A DNA stretch of 25,656 nt from Phycisphaerales bacterium UBA7708 (GCA_002482415.1 DLFY01000260.1:8310-33965); one strand, 5' to 3'. Positions 15,618-23,737 are shown, numbered from the stretch's first letter. The notes: a model not told the origin generated them from the letters alone. Numbers and translations: made by a program.

Positions 15618-17642
15618 TTATTTTTCTCTGGTGATGATTCCGGCAAAGCCGCCGGCAGGCAGCATTGAAATTGGAACAACGGTTTTGGCATCCACTGCGA
15701 CAGCGGACTCAGTTACAGCCTGATAATCGGAGGATTCCGTATTGTCCGCGAAGCTGCGCAGCGTCCATTTGCCCTTGTCCAGAAATGTCAGGCGGGCCTG
15801 CAATTGCATCGCTTCATCCCCGTTCATCGCCGCCAGGTACCAGGTGTCTCCCGACCGCCGGGCAATGATGATAGAGCGCGCGACATCGCCGTCCAGAACC
15901 ACCGTCTCATCCCAGACGGTGGGCAGATTCCGAAGAAACTCCACGCCGGGCTGGCCGCGATAATTGCGGGGACTGTCGCACAGGACCTGCAGAGGACTGA
16001 AATAGACGACCGTCATGGCAAGCTGCCGAGCGCGGGATCCCATGACCTGGGAGGGCGAGGTGATTTTAAACTCCCCCGGCGCACGATTGATGAAACCACC
16101 GGGCGTAAAATCCATCGGCCCCAGCAGACCTCGCGTAAACGGCAGCGTAATGGTATGCAGCGGAGTGCACTGATTGCCGCCGAGTTTGTTGTATTCGTTG
16201 CCGAGCACGCCTTCCTGCGTGATAAAATTCGGATACGTGCGAGCCATCCCCGCAGGCTTGTAGGTCCCATGAAAATTAATCAGCAAACCGTGCTTTGCCG
16301 CAATTGACAACGCATTTTCACACCATTGAACCGTCTCTTGCGACTGGCTGTTGAAAAAATCAATTTTCACCCCGGCGAATCCCTGCTTTGCCAGATAGGC
16401 CAGAGCGGTTTCAACTCCGAACGTTTCGATGTCCAGCGAGTGTGCCCAGATCAGCAATCGGACGTTTTTTGATTTTGCATACTGAACCAGTTCAGCCACA
16501 TCGACCTCCGGAACCGGCTGTCTGAAATCACCCTGCACCGGATTAGGACTGGAATGCAGTGTTTTGTCAAAACTCGTCATCCCCTTATACCAGAACCAAT
16601 CCATTAACTGATAGGGCCAGCCCATTTCAGCCGCCAGGTCAATCCACTCCTTATGTGAAGGTGTGGAGCCGCGGGCGTATACGCCTTTGTGACCCGGGTT
16701 GGAATCATAGGGATTCGTTCCCGTCCACCAGGCATCCCAGGCACAGGCACCGGGTTTAATCCACGATATGTCTTTCAGACGGCTGGGGGAAGCGAGGGTC
16801 GCAATCAAATCGGAATTTGCGACGTCTTTGGCTTTGCGGCCAATTATCAATACGCGCCAGGGGCTGACACGCGGCGTGGAGGACACCACCAGCCCATTTC
16901 CATCCGAACGCCGGTCAAGTACCGCCCTGACCGCGGATGAGCCGGTACCCGCCAGTGACATGCCGGCCCAGTCCAGCAGATCCGATTCTGCCACCGCAAT
17001 ATAAGCCGACGGTGTTTCGACCAGCAGCGGCAAAACGCTCTGAAAGGATCGGCCCGCCCGGCCCGAACGAATGGCACTTAACTTCTTCTCCGGATACTGA
17101 TTCTCCGCACACGCCGATTCATTGCCGGCCCAGCAGCGATAATCCTCCGCAAAGCGAAACTCGGTCAGTTCATCGGTCAGCACAAAATCGCCAAGGCCGG
17201 ACTCTTTTGGAAGGTCGTATCGAAACGCAACGCCGTCATCATAGGCGCGTACAATCAGGCCGAACGTCCGGCCTTGCTCCTCCAGCGTCAGATGAAGCTG
17301 CCGCCAGTTATCCGGCACAAAGCGACGCTGGCCGAACGGATTTTCCCATTGACCGTCATGATCGCTGGTTTTGGCTTTGGTGACGGTCGCTGACGGCCCC
17401 AGCTTGATGCCGTCCCTGAATTCAAGTCCCAGAATCGAATCCGTCAGGACAACGGTATCCTCGATTTCCACCCGATACCGCAGCCCCGTTGTGTCTGAGA
17501 CAATAACCTCGATTCGGCCATCCGGCGACGAAAGGCGGTGCTCCGCCGCGTGCACGGACCCCGGAATCATGAACAGGAACATGCAAAACCATACAAGGCC
17601 CAGATACGCAAGACAGGGCTGAGTTTCATTTTTAGTCAGCAT
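15618..17642 (-). CDS. GH97 glycoside hydrolase (alpha-galactosidase/alpha-glucosidase)
   Basis: A 674-residue exported enzyme of family GH97, whose members cleave alpha-glucosides (inverting, SusB-like) or alpha-galactosides (retaining). Signal peptide about 1-32. The N-terminal beta-sandwich begins SSPDGRIEVIV and includes RAYDDGVAFRYD; the barrel follows from about 290 (ISWIKPGACAWDAWW, YQLMDWFWYKG); the C-terminal domain is typical (NGDEAMQLQARLTFL). GVKIDFF (Asp428) at the end of barrel strand 4 matches the nucleophile position of retaining GH97 enzymes; Glu477 and Glu483 lie in QEGVLGNEY, the acid/calcium segment. I therefore favour an alpha-galactosidase, by inference. ATG 17642 is preferred to the in-frame GTG two codons earlier because GAGG sits 5 bases ahead of it. 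Neighbouring gaps are 73 bp upstream and 60 bp downstream. Confidence 0.92.
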   Translation of the reverse strand: MLTKNETQPCLAYLGLVWFCMFLFMIPGSVHAAEHRLSSPDGRIEVIVSDTTGLRYRVEIEDTVVLTDSILGLEFRDGIKLGPSATVTKAKTSDHDGQWENPFGQRRFVPDNWRQLHLTLEEQGRTFGLIVRAYDDGVAFRYDLPKESGLGDFVLTDELTEFRFAEDYRCWAGNESACAENQYPEKKLSAIRSGRAGRSFQSVLPLLVETPSAYIAVAESDLLDWAGMSLAGTGSSAVRAVLDRRSDGNGLVVSSTPRVSPWRVLIIGRKAKDVANSDLIATLASPSRLKDISWIKPGACAWDAWWTGTNPYDSNPGHKGVYARGSTPSHKEWIDLAAEMGWPYQLMDWFWYKGMTSFDKTLHSSPNPVQGDFRQPVPEVDVAELVQYAKSKNVRLLIWAHSLDIETFGVETALAYLAKQGFAGVKIDFFNSQSQETVQWCENALSIAAKHGLLINFHGTYKPAGMARTYPNFITQEGVLGNEYNKLGGNQCTPLHTITLPFTRGLLGPMDFTPGGFINRAPGEFKITSPSQVMGSRARQLAMTVVYFSPLQVLCDSPRNYRGQPGVEFLRNLPTVWDETVVLDGDVARSIIIARRSGDTWYLAAMNGDEAMQLQARLTFLDKGKWTLRSFADNTESSDYQAVTESAVAVDAKTVVPISMLPAGGFAGIITREK

Positions 17643-17715
17643 CGTCACCTCATTTTCAAAAGGAGTTAGAGCAGCCCCCGGCCGGACTGCCGGGAAGATG
17701 CCGTTTTCGATTAGG

Positions 17716-20514
17716 TCACCGGGCGGTGATTGTCACAGGCAGCTTGATCCGGATATCGTCGGAAGCCGCGCCGATAAGAATTTCATACTCTCCCGGCTCC
17801 ACCACGTACTGTTTTTTCGTCGTGTCCCAGTAACGCAGTCGGCTGGCGGGAATGTCAACGGCAACCGACTTTGCCTCGCCCTGTTTAACATGCACGCGGG
17901 CAAATCCGCACAGGGCAAGTCTGGGCTGCGGAACCTGTGAACTGACATGGCGGTAATACACCTGTGCCACATCATCGCCGGCAAGACGACCTGTGTTTTC
18001 TATGGTAAAGGACACCTTCGCAACACCGTCGGCGGAAACCTCTTTCGACGCGAGCTTTGCGTTTTTGTATTCAAAGGTCGTATAGCTCAAGCCGTGACCA
18101 AACGCATAGAGGGGCTTGCCCTTGAAATAACGATAGGTCCGGTTGGCCATCGAATAGTCTCTGAAGTCAGGCAAGTCTGTCGTTGCACGGTAGAAAGTCA
18201 GCGGCAAATGTCCCGACGGATTGACCTGGCCGAAAAGGACTTCGGCAACCGCCCGCCCGCCTTCCTGCCCCGGATACCATGCCTGCAGGATTGCAGGCAG
18301 ACGTTCGGCTTCCCAGGTCAGAGCCACGGCGGACCCACTGCAATTGACCATGACCATGGGTTTGCCGACGGCATGAAGCGCCCGGATAAGCTCGGTTTGC
18401 ACTTCGGGCAGTTCAATCGAATCGCGATCAAAGCCTTCGCCTTCCTGTGCGGGCGTAATGCCGCCGACATAAATAATCAAATCCGCTTCGGCGGCCAGCT
18501 TGAGGGCTTCCTCTTTCAACTCTGCAACAGGACGTTTTGTCTCGTTATCCTGGCGACTCCAGGCCGCCGTCCCGGGTTTGGTGGTAACGGGACTGCCCAG
18601 GGCGAACGTAATTTCAATACCGTCTCCGGCCGCCTGCTTTATACCGTCCAGAATGGAAACCGGATGCGAAGCCGAGCCGTGGTAATTACCCTCCAGCATG
18701 GATTTGGAATTGCCGTTGGGACCGATAACCGCAATGCGTTTATATTTGGAACGGTCCAGCGGAAGAATGCCGTCGTTCTTGAGCAGCACCAGTGACTGAC
18801 GGGCAACCTCGAGGGCGACCTGTCCGTGCTCGGGCGTGTCATTGTCGGCAATAGTGTACTTCGAATACGGCACTTTCTCGGCCGGATCGAACAGACCCAG
18901 ACGGAAACGCGTCCACAACGTGTAATACAATGCCTCGTTGATTTCTTTGTCTCCGATCAAGCCCTTCTGGACGGCCTGCACCAGGGCGCTGTAATCGCCG
19001 CCGCAGCAGAGATTGCAGCCGGCCTTGACTGCCAGGGCCGCTGCCTGTTCCGGGGTCTCGACATATTTATGAGCTCGCCGGTTCCAGATATCGTTGATGG
19101 CGCTGCAATCCGAAACGACATACCCCTCAAATCCCCACTGCTTCCGCAACAGGTCGTCGAGCAGGAATTGACTGGCGCTGCAGGGAATGCCGTAGAGTGC
19201 ATTATAGGCACTCATCACGCCGGCCACCCCTCCATCCCGCACCGCCCGTTCAAACTGAGGCAGGTAGGTTTCATACAAATCCCGTTCTGAAGGCTCTGCA
19301 TTAAAGCTGTGACGTTCCCGCTCCAGACCGCTGTGTACCGCGTAATGCTTGGCACAGGCCATCGCCAGCATATAGTCGGGGTGGTCCCCCTGAATGCCCT
19401 TAATAAACTCCACGGCGATCTCGCCGGTGAGGAAGGGGTCTTCGCCATAGGTTTCCTGGCCGCGGCCCCAGCGGGGATCGCGAAAGATATTGATGTTCGG
19501 TGTCCAGAAAGTCAGGCCGGTCCACCATTTGGAATTACCCTTATTTTTGGAGGTATAATCGTTGAATTTCGCACGACCTTCGATGCCAATCACCGTTCCT
19601 TCTCGACGGAGCAGCTCCAGATTCCACGTCGAGGCCATTCCCACCGGCTCGGGGAAAACCGTTGCGACGCCGTTGTTGGCAACGCCATGCAGGGCTTCAT
19701 TCCAATAGTTATAAGCGGGAAGTCCGAGCCGCTCGATCGCCGGCGCCTCATTCTGAAGCTGTGCCACTTTCTCTGCCAGCGACATCCGGCGAATCAGGTC
19801 ATCGATGCGTTTGCGGAGCGGCTGAGCCGGCTCACGCCAGATCGGGGTATCCTTGATATCCGGTATCACCGTGGCTTTGCCGGCAAAGGGTTCGGCAATC
19901 TGGGACGCATTGAAGGAAAGCATGGACGTCCCCGAAGCGTCTTTCACTTCGAATGTGTTAAACTTGGCATTGTCTTGATGCGCCTTAAACGTCACTTTCA
20001 GCGGCCCCCTGAGTGCATCATCTTCATGATCGACTACGCCGGTGATATAACACACTTTTTTTGCCTTGCCGGCGGTCTTGACAATATCGAAATCCTGGGC
20101 CAGTACCACATCGCCGGAAACCACGGTGTATATCCGTTGCCCCGGCTCACTGAAAAAGGTTTCCGCTTGACCGATCAGGACCTTGTATTGGCCTGCCGGC
20201 AGATTGGAAACGCTGATGCTGAACTCTTTGCCATAGATTTCTTCACGAAATGCAGCCTCGTCGCCGCTGGCTCCCTCGATTGCAACAGAATCAGCAACTT
20301 TATAGTGGGCAAATTCCCCGGCAACACTCACTTTGTGCGTACAGGAGCCGCAGACTTCCTCGGCCGCAAAAGCTGAAACGGCAAGCCAGTGGTTCACGAG
20401 AAATCCCAGCATCAGACAGGCCGACAACAGCAGCCGGGGTCTCTGATTTTTCAATGAAATAATGGCTGCTGCCGAGTACGTCCTCAGGATCTTCGTCAGA
20501 ATTGATTTTCTCAT
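17716..20514 (-). CDS. GH3 beta-glycosidase with N-terminal malectin-like domain (beta-xylosidase type)
   Basis: A 932-residue exported retaining enzyme. The N-terminus has a long polar stretch (1-27), then a hydrophobic segment ending SAFAA (about 51). A malectin/CBM57-like domain occupies about 55-215 (YKVLIGQAETFFSEPGQR, VDHEDDALRGPL, FNTFEVKD). GH3 N-domain about 225-550: YWNEALHGVA, FWTPNINIFRDPRWGRGQET, KHYAVHSG and nucleophile Asp469 in GYVVSDCSAI. GH3 C-domain about 570-770, with the acid/base in AQEGEGFDR (Glu691 or Glu693). Fibronectin-III-like domain about 800-930 (AFGHGLSYTTFEY). The NYWNEALHGVA and WTPNINIFRDPRWGRGQET signatures are characteristic of xylan 1,4-beta-xylosidases (BxlB-like), so release of xylose from xylo-oligosaccharides is the best guess; other beta-glycosidase activity remains possible. 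GAGG precedes ATG 20514. Confidence 0.94.
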   Translation of the reverse strand: MRKSILTKILRTYSAAAIISLKNQRPRLLLSACLMLGFLVNHWLAVSAFAAEEVCGSCTHKVSVAGEFAHYKVADSVAIEGASGDEAAFREEIYGKEFSISVSNLPAGQYKVLIGQAETFFSEPGQRIYTVVSGDVVLAQDFDIVKTAGKAKKVCYITGVVDHEDDALRGPLKVTFKAHQDNAKFNTFEVKDASGTSMLSFNASQIAEPFAGKATVIPDIKDTPIWREPAQPLRKRIDDLIRRMSLAEKVAQLQNEAPAIERLGLPAYNYWNEALHGVANNGVATVFPEPVGMASTWNLELLRREGTVIGIEGRAKFNDYTSKNKGNSKWWTGLTFWTPNINIFRDPRWGRGQETYGEDPFLTGEIAVEFIKGIQGDHPDYMLAMACAKHYAVHSGLERERHSFNAEPSERDLYETYLPQFERAVRDGGVAGVMSAYNALYGIPCSASQFLLDDLLRKQWGFEGYVVSDCSAINDIWNRRAHKYVETPEQAAALAVKAGCNLCCGGDYSALVQAVQKGLIGDKEINEALYYTLWTRFRLGLFDPAEKVPYSKYTIADNDTPEHGQVALEVARQSLVLLKNDGILPLDRSKYKRIAVIGPNGNSKSMLEGNYHGSASHPVSILDGIKQAAGDGIEITFALGSPVTTKPGTAAWSRQDNETKRPVAELKEEALKLAAEADLIIYVGGITPAQEGEGFDRDSIELPEVQTELIRALHAVGKPMVMVNCSGSAVALTWEAERLPAILQAWYPGQEGGRAVAEVLFGQVNPSGHLPLTFYRATTDLPDFRDYSMANRTYRYFKGKPLYAFGHGLSYTTFEYKNAKLASKEVSADGVAKVSFTIENTGRLAGDDVAQVYYRHVSSQVPQPRLALCGFARVHVKQGEAKSVAVDIPASRLRYWDTTKKQYVVEPGEYEILIGAASDDIRIKLPVTITAR

Positions 20515-20568
20515 GGTTAATCCTCAAATTATAATTGCTGGTTTCACATTCCTATTGAATCAAACGAT

Positions 20569-20596
20569 AATATACATATCGATAATGCAACGACAA
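20569..20596 (-). promoter_or_regulatory. Candidate promoter upstream of GH3
   Basis: On the minus strand TTGTCG (20591-20596) and TATATT (20569-20574) are separated by 16 bases, in the AT-rich 118-bp gap between the first GH27 gene and GH3. An inverted repeat CGATA/TATCG (20565-20581) overlaps the -10, a possible operator. If real, GH3 and following genes can be transcribed without the first GH27. Confidence 0.3.
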
Positions 20597-20632
20597 ACGC
20601 ATTCATATCGAATTCTTCTCCCGCAGCCGGGT

Positions 20633-22456
20633 TCACGGCATTGGTGAGATGCGGAACAATCCGGCACCGTGCAGCGGCACCTCCGTCCCGAACGAATCAC
20701 TGAATTCACCCAGATCCCGGTGTGTCCACAGGTCTCGCACCCGGGCCTTGCCGGCGATCCCGAGATCCGCAAAAGACACCGATACCGTGCTGCGATCGGG
20801 TTTTAGCCGCTTCTGGGGATCCAGCAGGATGCAGAATTCCAGCGCCCCTCGTCCCTGACTGCCTTCGGTAATCACGCCTTTGGAAGTAAACGTGTCGTAC
20901 CCTTCGGGCAATTCGAACTCAATCACCGAGACGGAGTGCGTTCCAATACCCTCGACGGGTTTTCCATCCAGCGTCAGGGGACGTCCATCGACGGAACGAT
21001 GCCTGCGAACAGTTCCCCATCCCGCCGTTGCGAGAGTCCAGTCCAGGTCGGTCAGCTTCAACGTTCCTTTGGGGCCGGTGAGCACCGGTTCAATCCAGGC
21101 AGCATGGTCATAATCACTGCCGTTGCCGCCGTCCTTAACTACCAGCACCAGCCGGCGGGCATTCCGGATCGGCATACTCATTTCAATGACCTGGGCCAGG
21201 GGTTGACCGCTGAGCCGACGACTGGTGTAATCGGTTTTCGACAGATCAAACGGATTATCATTGCTCTGGGCATTGAAGAGTCCGACATAGCGATCCCGGC
21301 CATCAGGGCTATCGGCCGCCCAGACAATCAGATCATTCTCGTTTTTAATCTGCCGGTTGTTTGTACTGGCCTGATTGACGGCCAGCACCTCCGGATTGGT
21401 CAGCAACTTAAGCGTTGCGTCGTCCATACGGGTCATATCGGCACCGAGAATCAGCGGCGAACGGGCAATGCACCACAGGCTCATACAGGTCATTTGTTCA
21501 TCCGGGGTAAAACGCGTGGGACGATTGAATTCCACAATCCCGAAAGGCAGCATATCGGCATCGGGCCACGCTCCTTCGGCCCGGTATTTGGTCCATTTCT
21601 CAAGTCGTCCAAACATCCCATACAGCGGATGCCAACGGTCCCAGAAATCATCGGAAATCCGCCACATATTGGCATGGTTCATCACGTGCTGCCCCCGCTC
21701 AATCGGCGTATCGCCGGGCGACAGGCTCAGCACAATCGGCCGGCCGGTCTTGTCGATGGCCTTTCGGATGGCCTCAATCTCAGCCTCCTGTACCCCATCA
21801 TAAGGACGGGCAATGTCGTCCACTTTCACAAAATCCACACCCCAGGAGGCATAAAGCTCAAACAGCGAATCATAATAGGCCTGAGCGCCGGATTTGCTCA
21901 TATCCACACCATACATGTCCGGATTCCATGGGCAAGTCGAACGGGTATTGGCAATATCCGCCGCACGGGCATCCGTTCCAAGGATGGCCGTATTGTCACG
22001 CACCGCCTGTTTGGGAATACCGCGCATGATATGGATACCGAATTTCAGACCCTTGGCATGGACATAGTCCGCCAGGGGTTTGAATCCCCTGCCGTCCGAC
22101 GAAGAGGGAAATTTCTTCAGAGCCGGTATCAGCCGGCTGTATTCATCCATCTCAAGCCGTGCACCGCGCCGATAGCTATGCCCCTGGGAATCAGGCTCAT
22201 ACCACTGGATATCCACCGTAAACCAGGTCCAGCCATACGGCTTGAGGTGTTTTTCCATCGCATCGGCCTGAGCTTTGGCTTGTTCTTCCGTCAGTGTTGT
22301 GCCGAAACAGTCCCAGCTATTCCACCCCATCGGCGGAGTCTTTGCCCAGGACCAGTAGGCCGGATTCGCGGTAAATGGTGTTTGAACAACCGGCTCGGCG
22401 GCATGACACAGTCCCGTCAGAAATACAATTGCAGCCATTCCATATATTTTATTCAT
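20633..22456 (-). CDS. GH27 alpha-galactosidase-like enzyme with NPCBM nested in its C-terminal sandwich
   Basis: A 607-residue exported enzyme, first of the minus-strand carbohydrate series. Signal peptide 1-19 (MAAIVFLTGLCHA). TIM barrel about 38-365: PPMGWNSWDCF, TVDIQWYEP, GLKFGIHIMRG, nucleophile Asp213 in FVKVDDI and acid/base Asp299 in WPDADML. HIMRG and VDIQWYE differ from the second GH27 here and resemble GH27 subgroups linked to alpha-galactosidase or beta-L-arabinopyranosidase activity; the exact specificity is open. The C-terminal sandwich starts (DRYVGLFNAQ, 388-397), is interrupted by an NPCBM-like section (about 410-550) and resumes with VSVSFADLGIAGKARVRDLW. Within the insert the two halves of the NPCBM are in swapped order (VKDGGNGSDYDHAAW before GWGTVRRHRSVDGR and GIGTHS). 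AGGAAC precedes ATG 22456 with an 8-base spacer. Confidence 0.93.
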   Translation of the reverse strand: MNKIYGMAAIVFLTGLCHAAEPVVQTPFTANPAYWSWAKTPPMGWNSWDCFGTTLTEEQAKAQADAMEKHLKPYGWTWFTVDIQWYEPDSQGHSYRRGARLEMDEYSRLIPALKKFPSSSDGRGFKPLADYVHAKGLKFGIHIMRGIPKQAVRDNTAILGTDARAADIANTRSTCPWNPDMYGVDMSKSGAQAYYDSLFELYASWGVDFVKVDDIARPYDGVQEAEIEAIRKAIDKTGRPIVLSLSPGDTPIERGQHVMNHANMWRISDDFWDRWHPLYGMFGRLEKWTKYRAEGAWPDADMLPFGIVEFNRPTRFTPDEQMTCMSLWCIARSPLILGADMTRMDDATLKLLTNPEVLAVNQASTNNRQIKNENDLIVWAADSPDGRDRYVGLFNAQSNDNPFDLSKTDYTSRRLSGQPLAQVIEMSMPIRNARRLVLVVKDGGNGSDYDHAAWIEPVLTGPKGTLKLTDLDWTLATAGWGTVRRHRSVDGRPLTLDGKPVEGIGTHSVSVIEFELPEGYDTFTSKGVITEGSQGRGALEFCILLDPQKRLKPDRSTVSVSFADLGIAGKARVRDLWTHRDLGEFSDSFGTEVPLHGAGLFRISPMP

Positions 22457-22545
22457 TCTATATGTTCCTGTCTCATATTGTCCGTTTCGGCACGGCGAAG
22501 TACAGCAGCTTCAACCATGTGCTTGTTTTGCTTACGGAATCTTCC

Positions 22546-22559
22546 TACCCGTTGGGTAT
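22546..22559 (-). repeat. Palindromic motif, copy 1
   Basis: TACCCGTTGGGTAT; on the minus strand it reads ATACCCAACGGGTA, an exact 14-base match to the palindrome at 25560-25576. It lies about 90 bp upstream of the first GH27 start codon. Confidence 0.55.
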
Positions 22560-22663
22560 CATTGCCTATTTCCCCGCAAACTATGGTGAATTTTGCGGAA
22601 AAGCATCGATATCAAGGGTAACCGGAAATGGAATAAGAACAAGTTTGTTTTTCGCCAATACCT

Positions 22664-22678
22664 CTTTTTAAACAGCCC
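22664..22678. repeat. Direct repeat, left copy
   Basis: CTTTTTAAACAGCCC matches CTTTTTCAACAGCCC at 23025-23039 in 14 of 15 positions, in the same orientation, 361 bp apart. Confidence 0.5.
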
Positions 22679-23024
22679 TCCCCTGTCGTGCTTTTTTTCA
22701 GACCCACACCCACATCTTTGACTGATTCCGGAGGAAAAGGAGCCGTATCAATCTTATTTTTTCGACCCGACAGGGTCAAACCCGAATAGTGCCGTAGGGC
22801 GCGACCTGCCGTTCGCCCTTTTCGCTCAATCCCGCCTCGGCCCCGAACGGGATCGAATGCCTCCATATCGTAGCCCAAACCCCCGCGCTTGGGGGCATTC
22901 CGCCTCGCCGCAGGCGAATCCAATCCCCAATTCAATTGGAAAACCTTCGGCAAAGCCCAAATACTGGCAAGCACAGAGGCTTGCCCTGCATTGTCTGCAA
23001 CATATTCTGCCGAATTACAAGAGA

Positions 23025-23039
23025 CTTTTTCAACAGCCC
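23025..23039. repeat. Direct repeat, right copy, overlapping a gene end
   Basis: CTTTTTCAACAGCCC; on the minus strand it reads GGGCTGTTGAAAAAG. The sequence GGCTGTTGAAAAAGTC is one I recall at ends of insertion sequences or dispersed repeats in various genomes (memory, not searched). Its TGTTGA supplies the last codon and stop of the 221-codon gene at 23030-23695. Confidence 0.5.
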
Positions 23040-23695
23040 CACTGACCAATCTCCCGCATAATAAACTCATTTAGAACGGTATCCTTGCCGGGGAAAAATT
23101 CAAAAGATCGCTTATCCATTAATTTATTTATGAATTTATATCTAGCTAACGATGCAGCATATGATCGGACTAAAACAGAAGCATCATTTATTGAAATAGA
23201 CTCATCTGAAGTGCCAAGAAAAGCCTTCAGCCCGACAATATGATCTTTACAGTCATTTTTTGGATCTTGATAGAATTCAAGCAGACAATTCAATGATTCT
23301 GAAGTTTTATTGGACAATAAAAACATCGCTTTATATCGAACATGATCTCGAGGGTCATCAAGTAAATCTGTGACATAATGAAAGTAAGCAGATTTATCTC
23401 CATAAGAGCCGAGCGTGATAATATCCATGGCATCAGAAACAGAATGCGGCCGATTACTTTTCAGGTCCTCCAACACCAACTCTACAATATCATAATAAGA
23501 ATGCCCCATCTCAGAAGCATAAAACAGAGCAAGAGCCCTCAAATCTTCTTGTTTTTGATCAAGGAAGAGTTTTATGTCCTTGATGTCAAAACCCCTTGTA
23601 TTAAAAGCATTGTAAAGTTGATCGTTCAACCTCTCGTCGCTAGCCAACGACGGATCCCTGATCAGCTTTTCAATAATTTCTCTAAAAGTGTGCAT
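23030..23695 (-). CDS. Hypothetical helical-repeat-like protein, AT-rich, possibly 3'-truncated
   Basis: A 221-residue soluble protein with no signal peptide. It appears all-helical, with repeated helix pairs (DIKLFLDQKQEDLRALALFY, YDIVELVLEDL, HVRYKAMFLLSN, LNCLLEFYQ) reminiscent of HEAT/armadillo folds; such proteins sometimes serve as immunity or adaptor proteins, but no specific family is recognised. The gene is strikingly AT-rich compared with its surroundings (23101-23160 has 17 G/C of 60; 17041-17100 has 34 of 60), which suggests acquisition by transfer. Its final codons lie in the direct repeat at 23025-23039: the end reads GQWGC then TGA, so the original C-terminus may have been replaced by an inserted element. 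No strong Shine-Dalgarno precedes ATG 23695 (AAAG, 12 bases away), so the start is uncertain. Confidence 0.65.
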   Translation of the reverse strand: MHTFREIIEKLIRDPSLASDERLNDQLYNAFNTRGFDIKDIKLFLDQKQEDLRALALFYASEMGHSYYDIVELVLEDLKSNRPHSVSDAMDIITLGSYGDKSAYFHYVTDLLDDPRDHVRYKAMFLLSNKTSESLNCLLEFYQDPKNDCKDHIVGLKAFLGTSDESISINDASVLVRSYAASLARYKFINKLMDKRSFEFFPGKDTVLNEFIMREIGQWGC

Positions 23696-23737
23696 GTTCG
23701 TTATTTACTTTCAATGTCATGACCCACTTGAATATTA

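Larger units (their letters stand above)
22457..23029. other. Non-coding, hairpin-rich region bounded by direct repeats
   Basis: No supported gene in this 573-bp gap. It holds a palindromic motif (22546-22559), an inverted repeat CCGCAAA/TTTGCGG (22574-22598), GACCC/GGGTC (22764-22777), CCCCC/GGGGG (22880-22895), CGCCT/AGGCG (22901-22916) and CCAATT/AATTGG (22927-22939). Two 15-bp near-identical direct repeats (22664-22678 and 23025-23039) bracket about 360 bp of it. A minus-strand frame, 22612-23070, exists but reads as low-complexity basic sequence with no family resemblance. The section next to 22456 should carry the promoter of the enzyme block, but no convincing -35/-10 pair was found. 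Confidence 0.5.

Noticed and set aside
20936..22621. A 561-codon plus-strand frame opposite the first GH27
   Set aside because: It is fully antisense to a gene with clear catalytic motifs, its sequence is His/Arg/Ile-rich with no family resemblance, and it runs into the non-coding gap. Shadow frame caused by codon bias.
22764..22777. GACCC/GGGTC hairpin as a terminator
   Set aside because: The T-run is on the wrong side: on the plus strand it precedes the stem, and on the minus strand the stem is followed by A residues.
22612..23070. A 152-codon minus-strand frame in the hairpin-rich region
   Set aside because: Overlaps the 3' end of the 221-codon gene, encodes Arg/Gly-rich sequence corresponding to hairpin repeats, and shows no domain. 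More likely repeat DNA.
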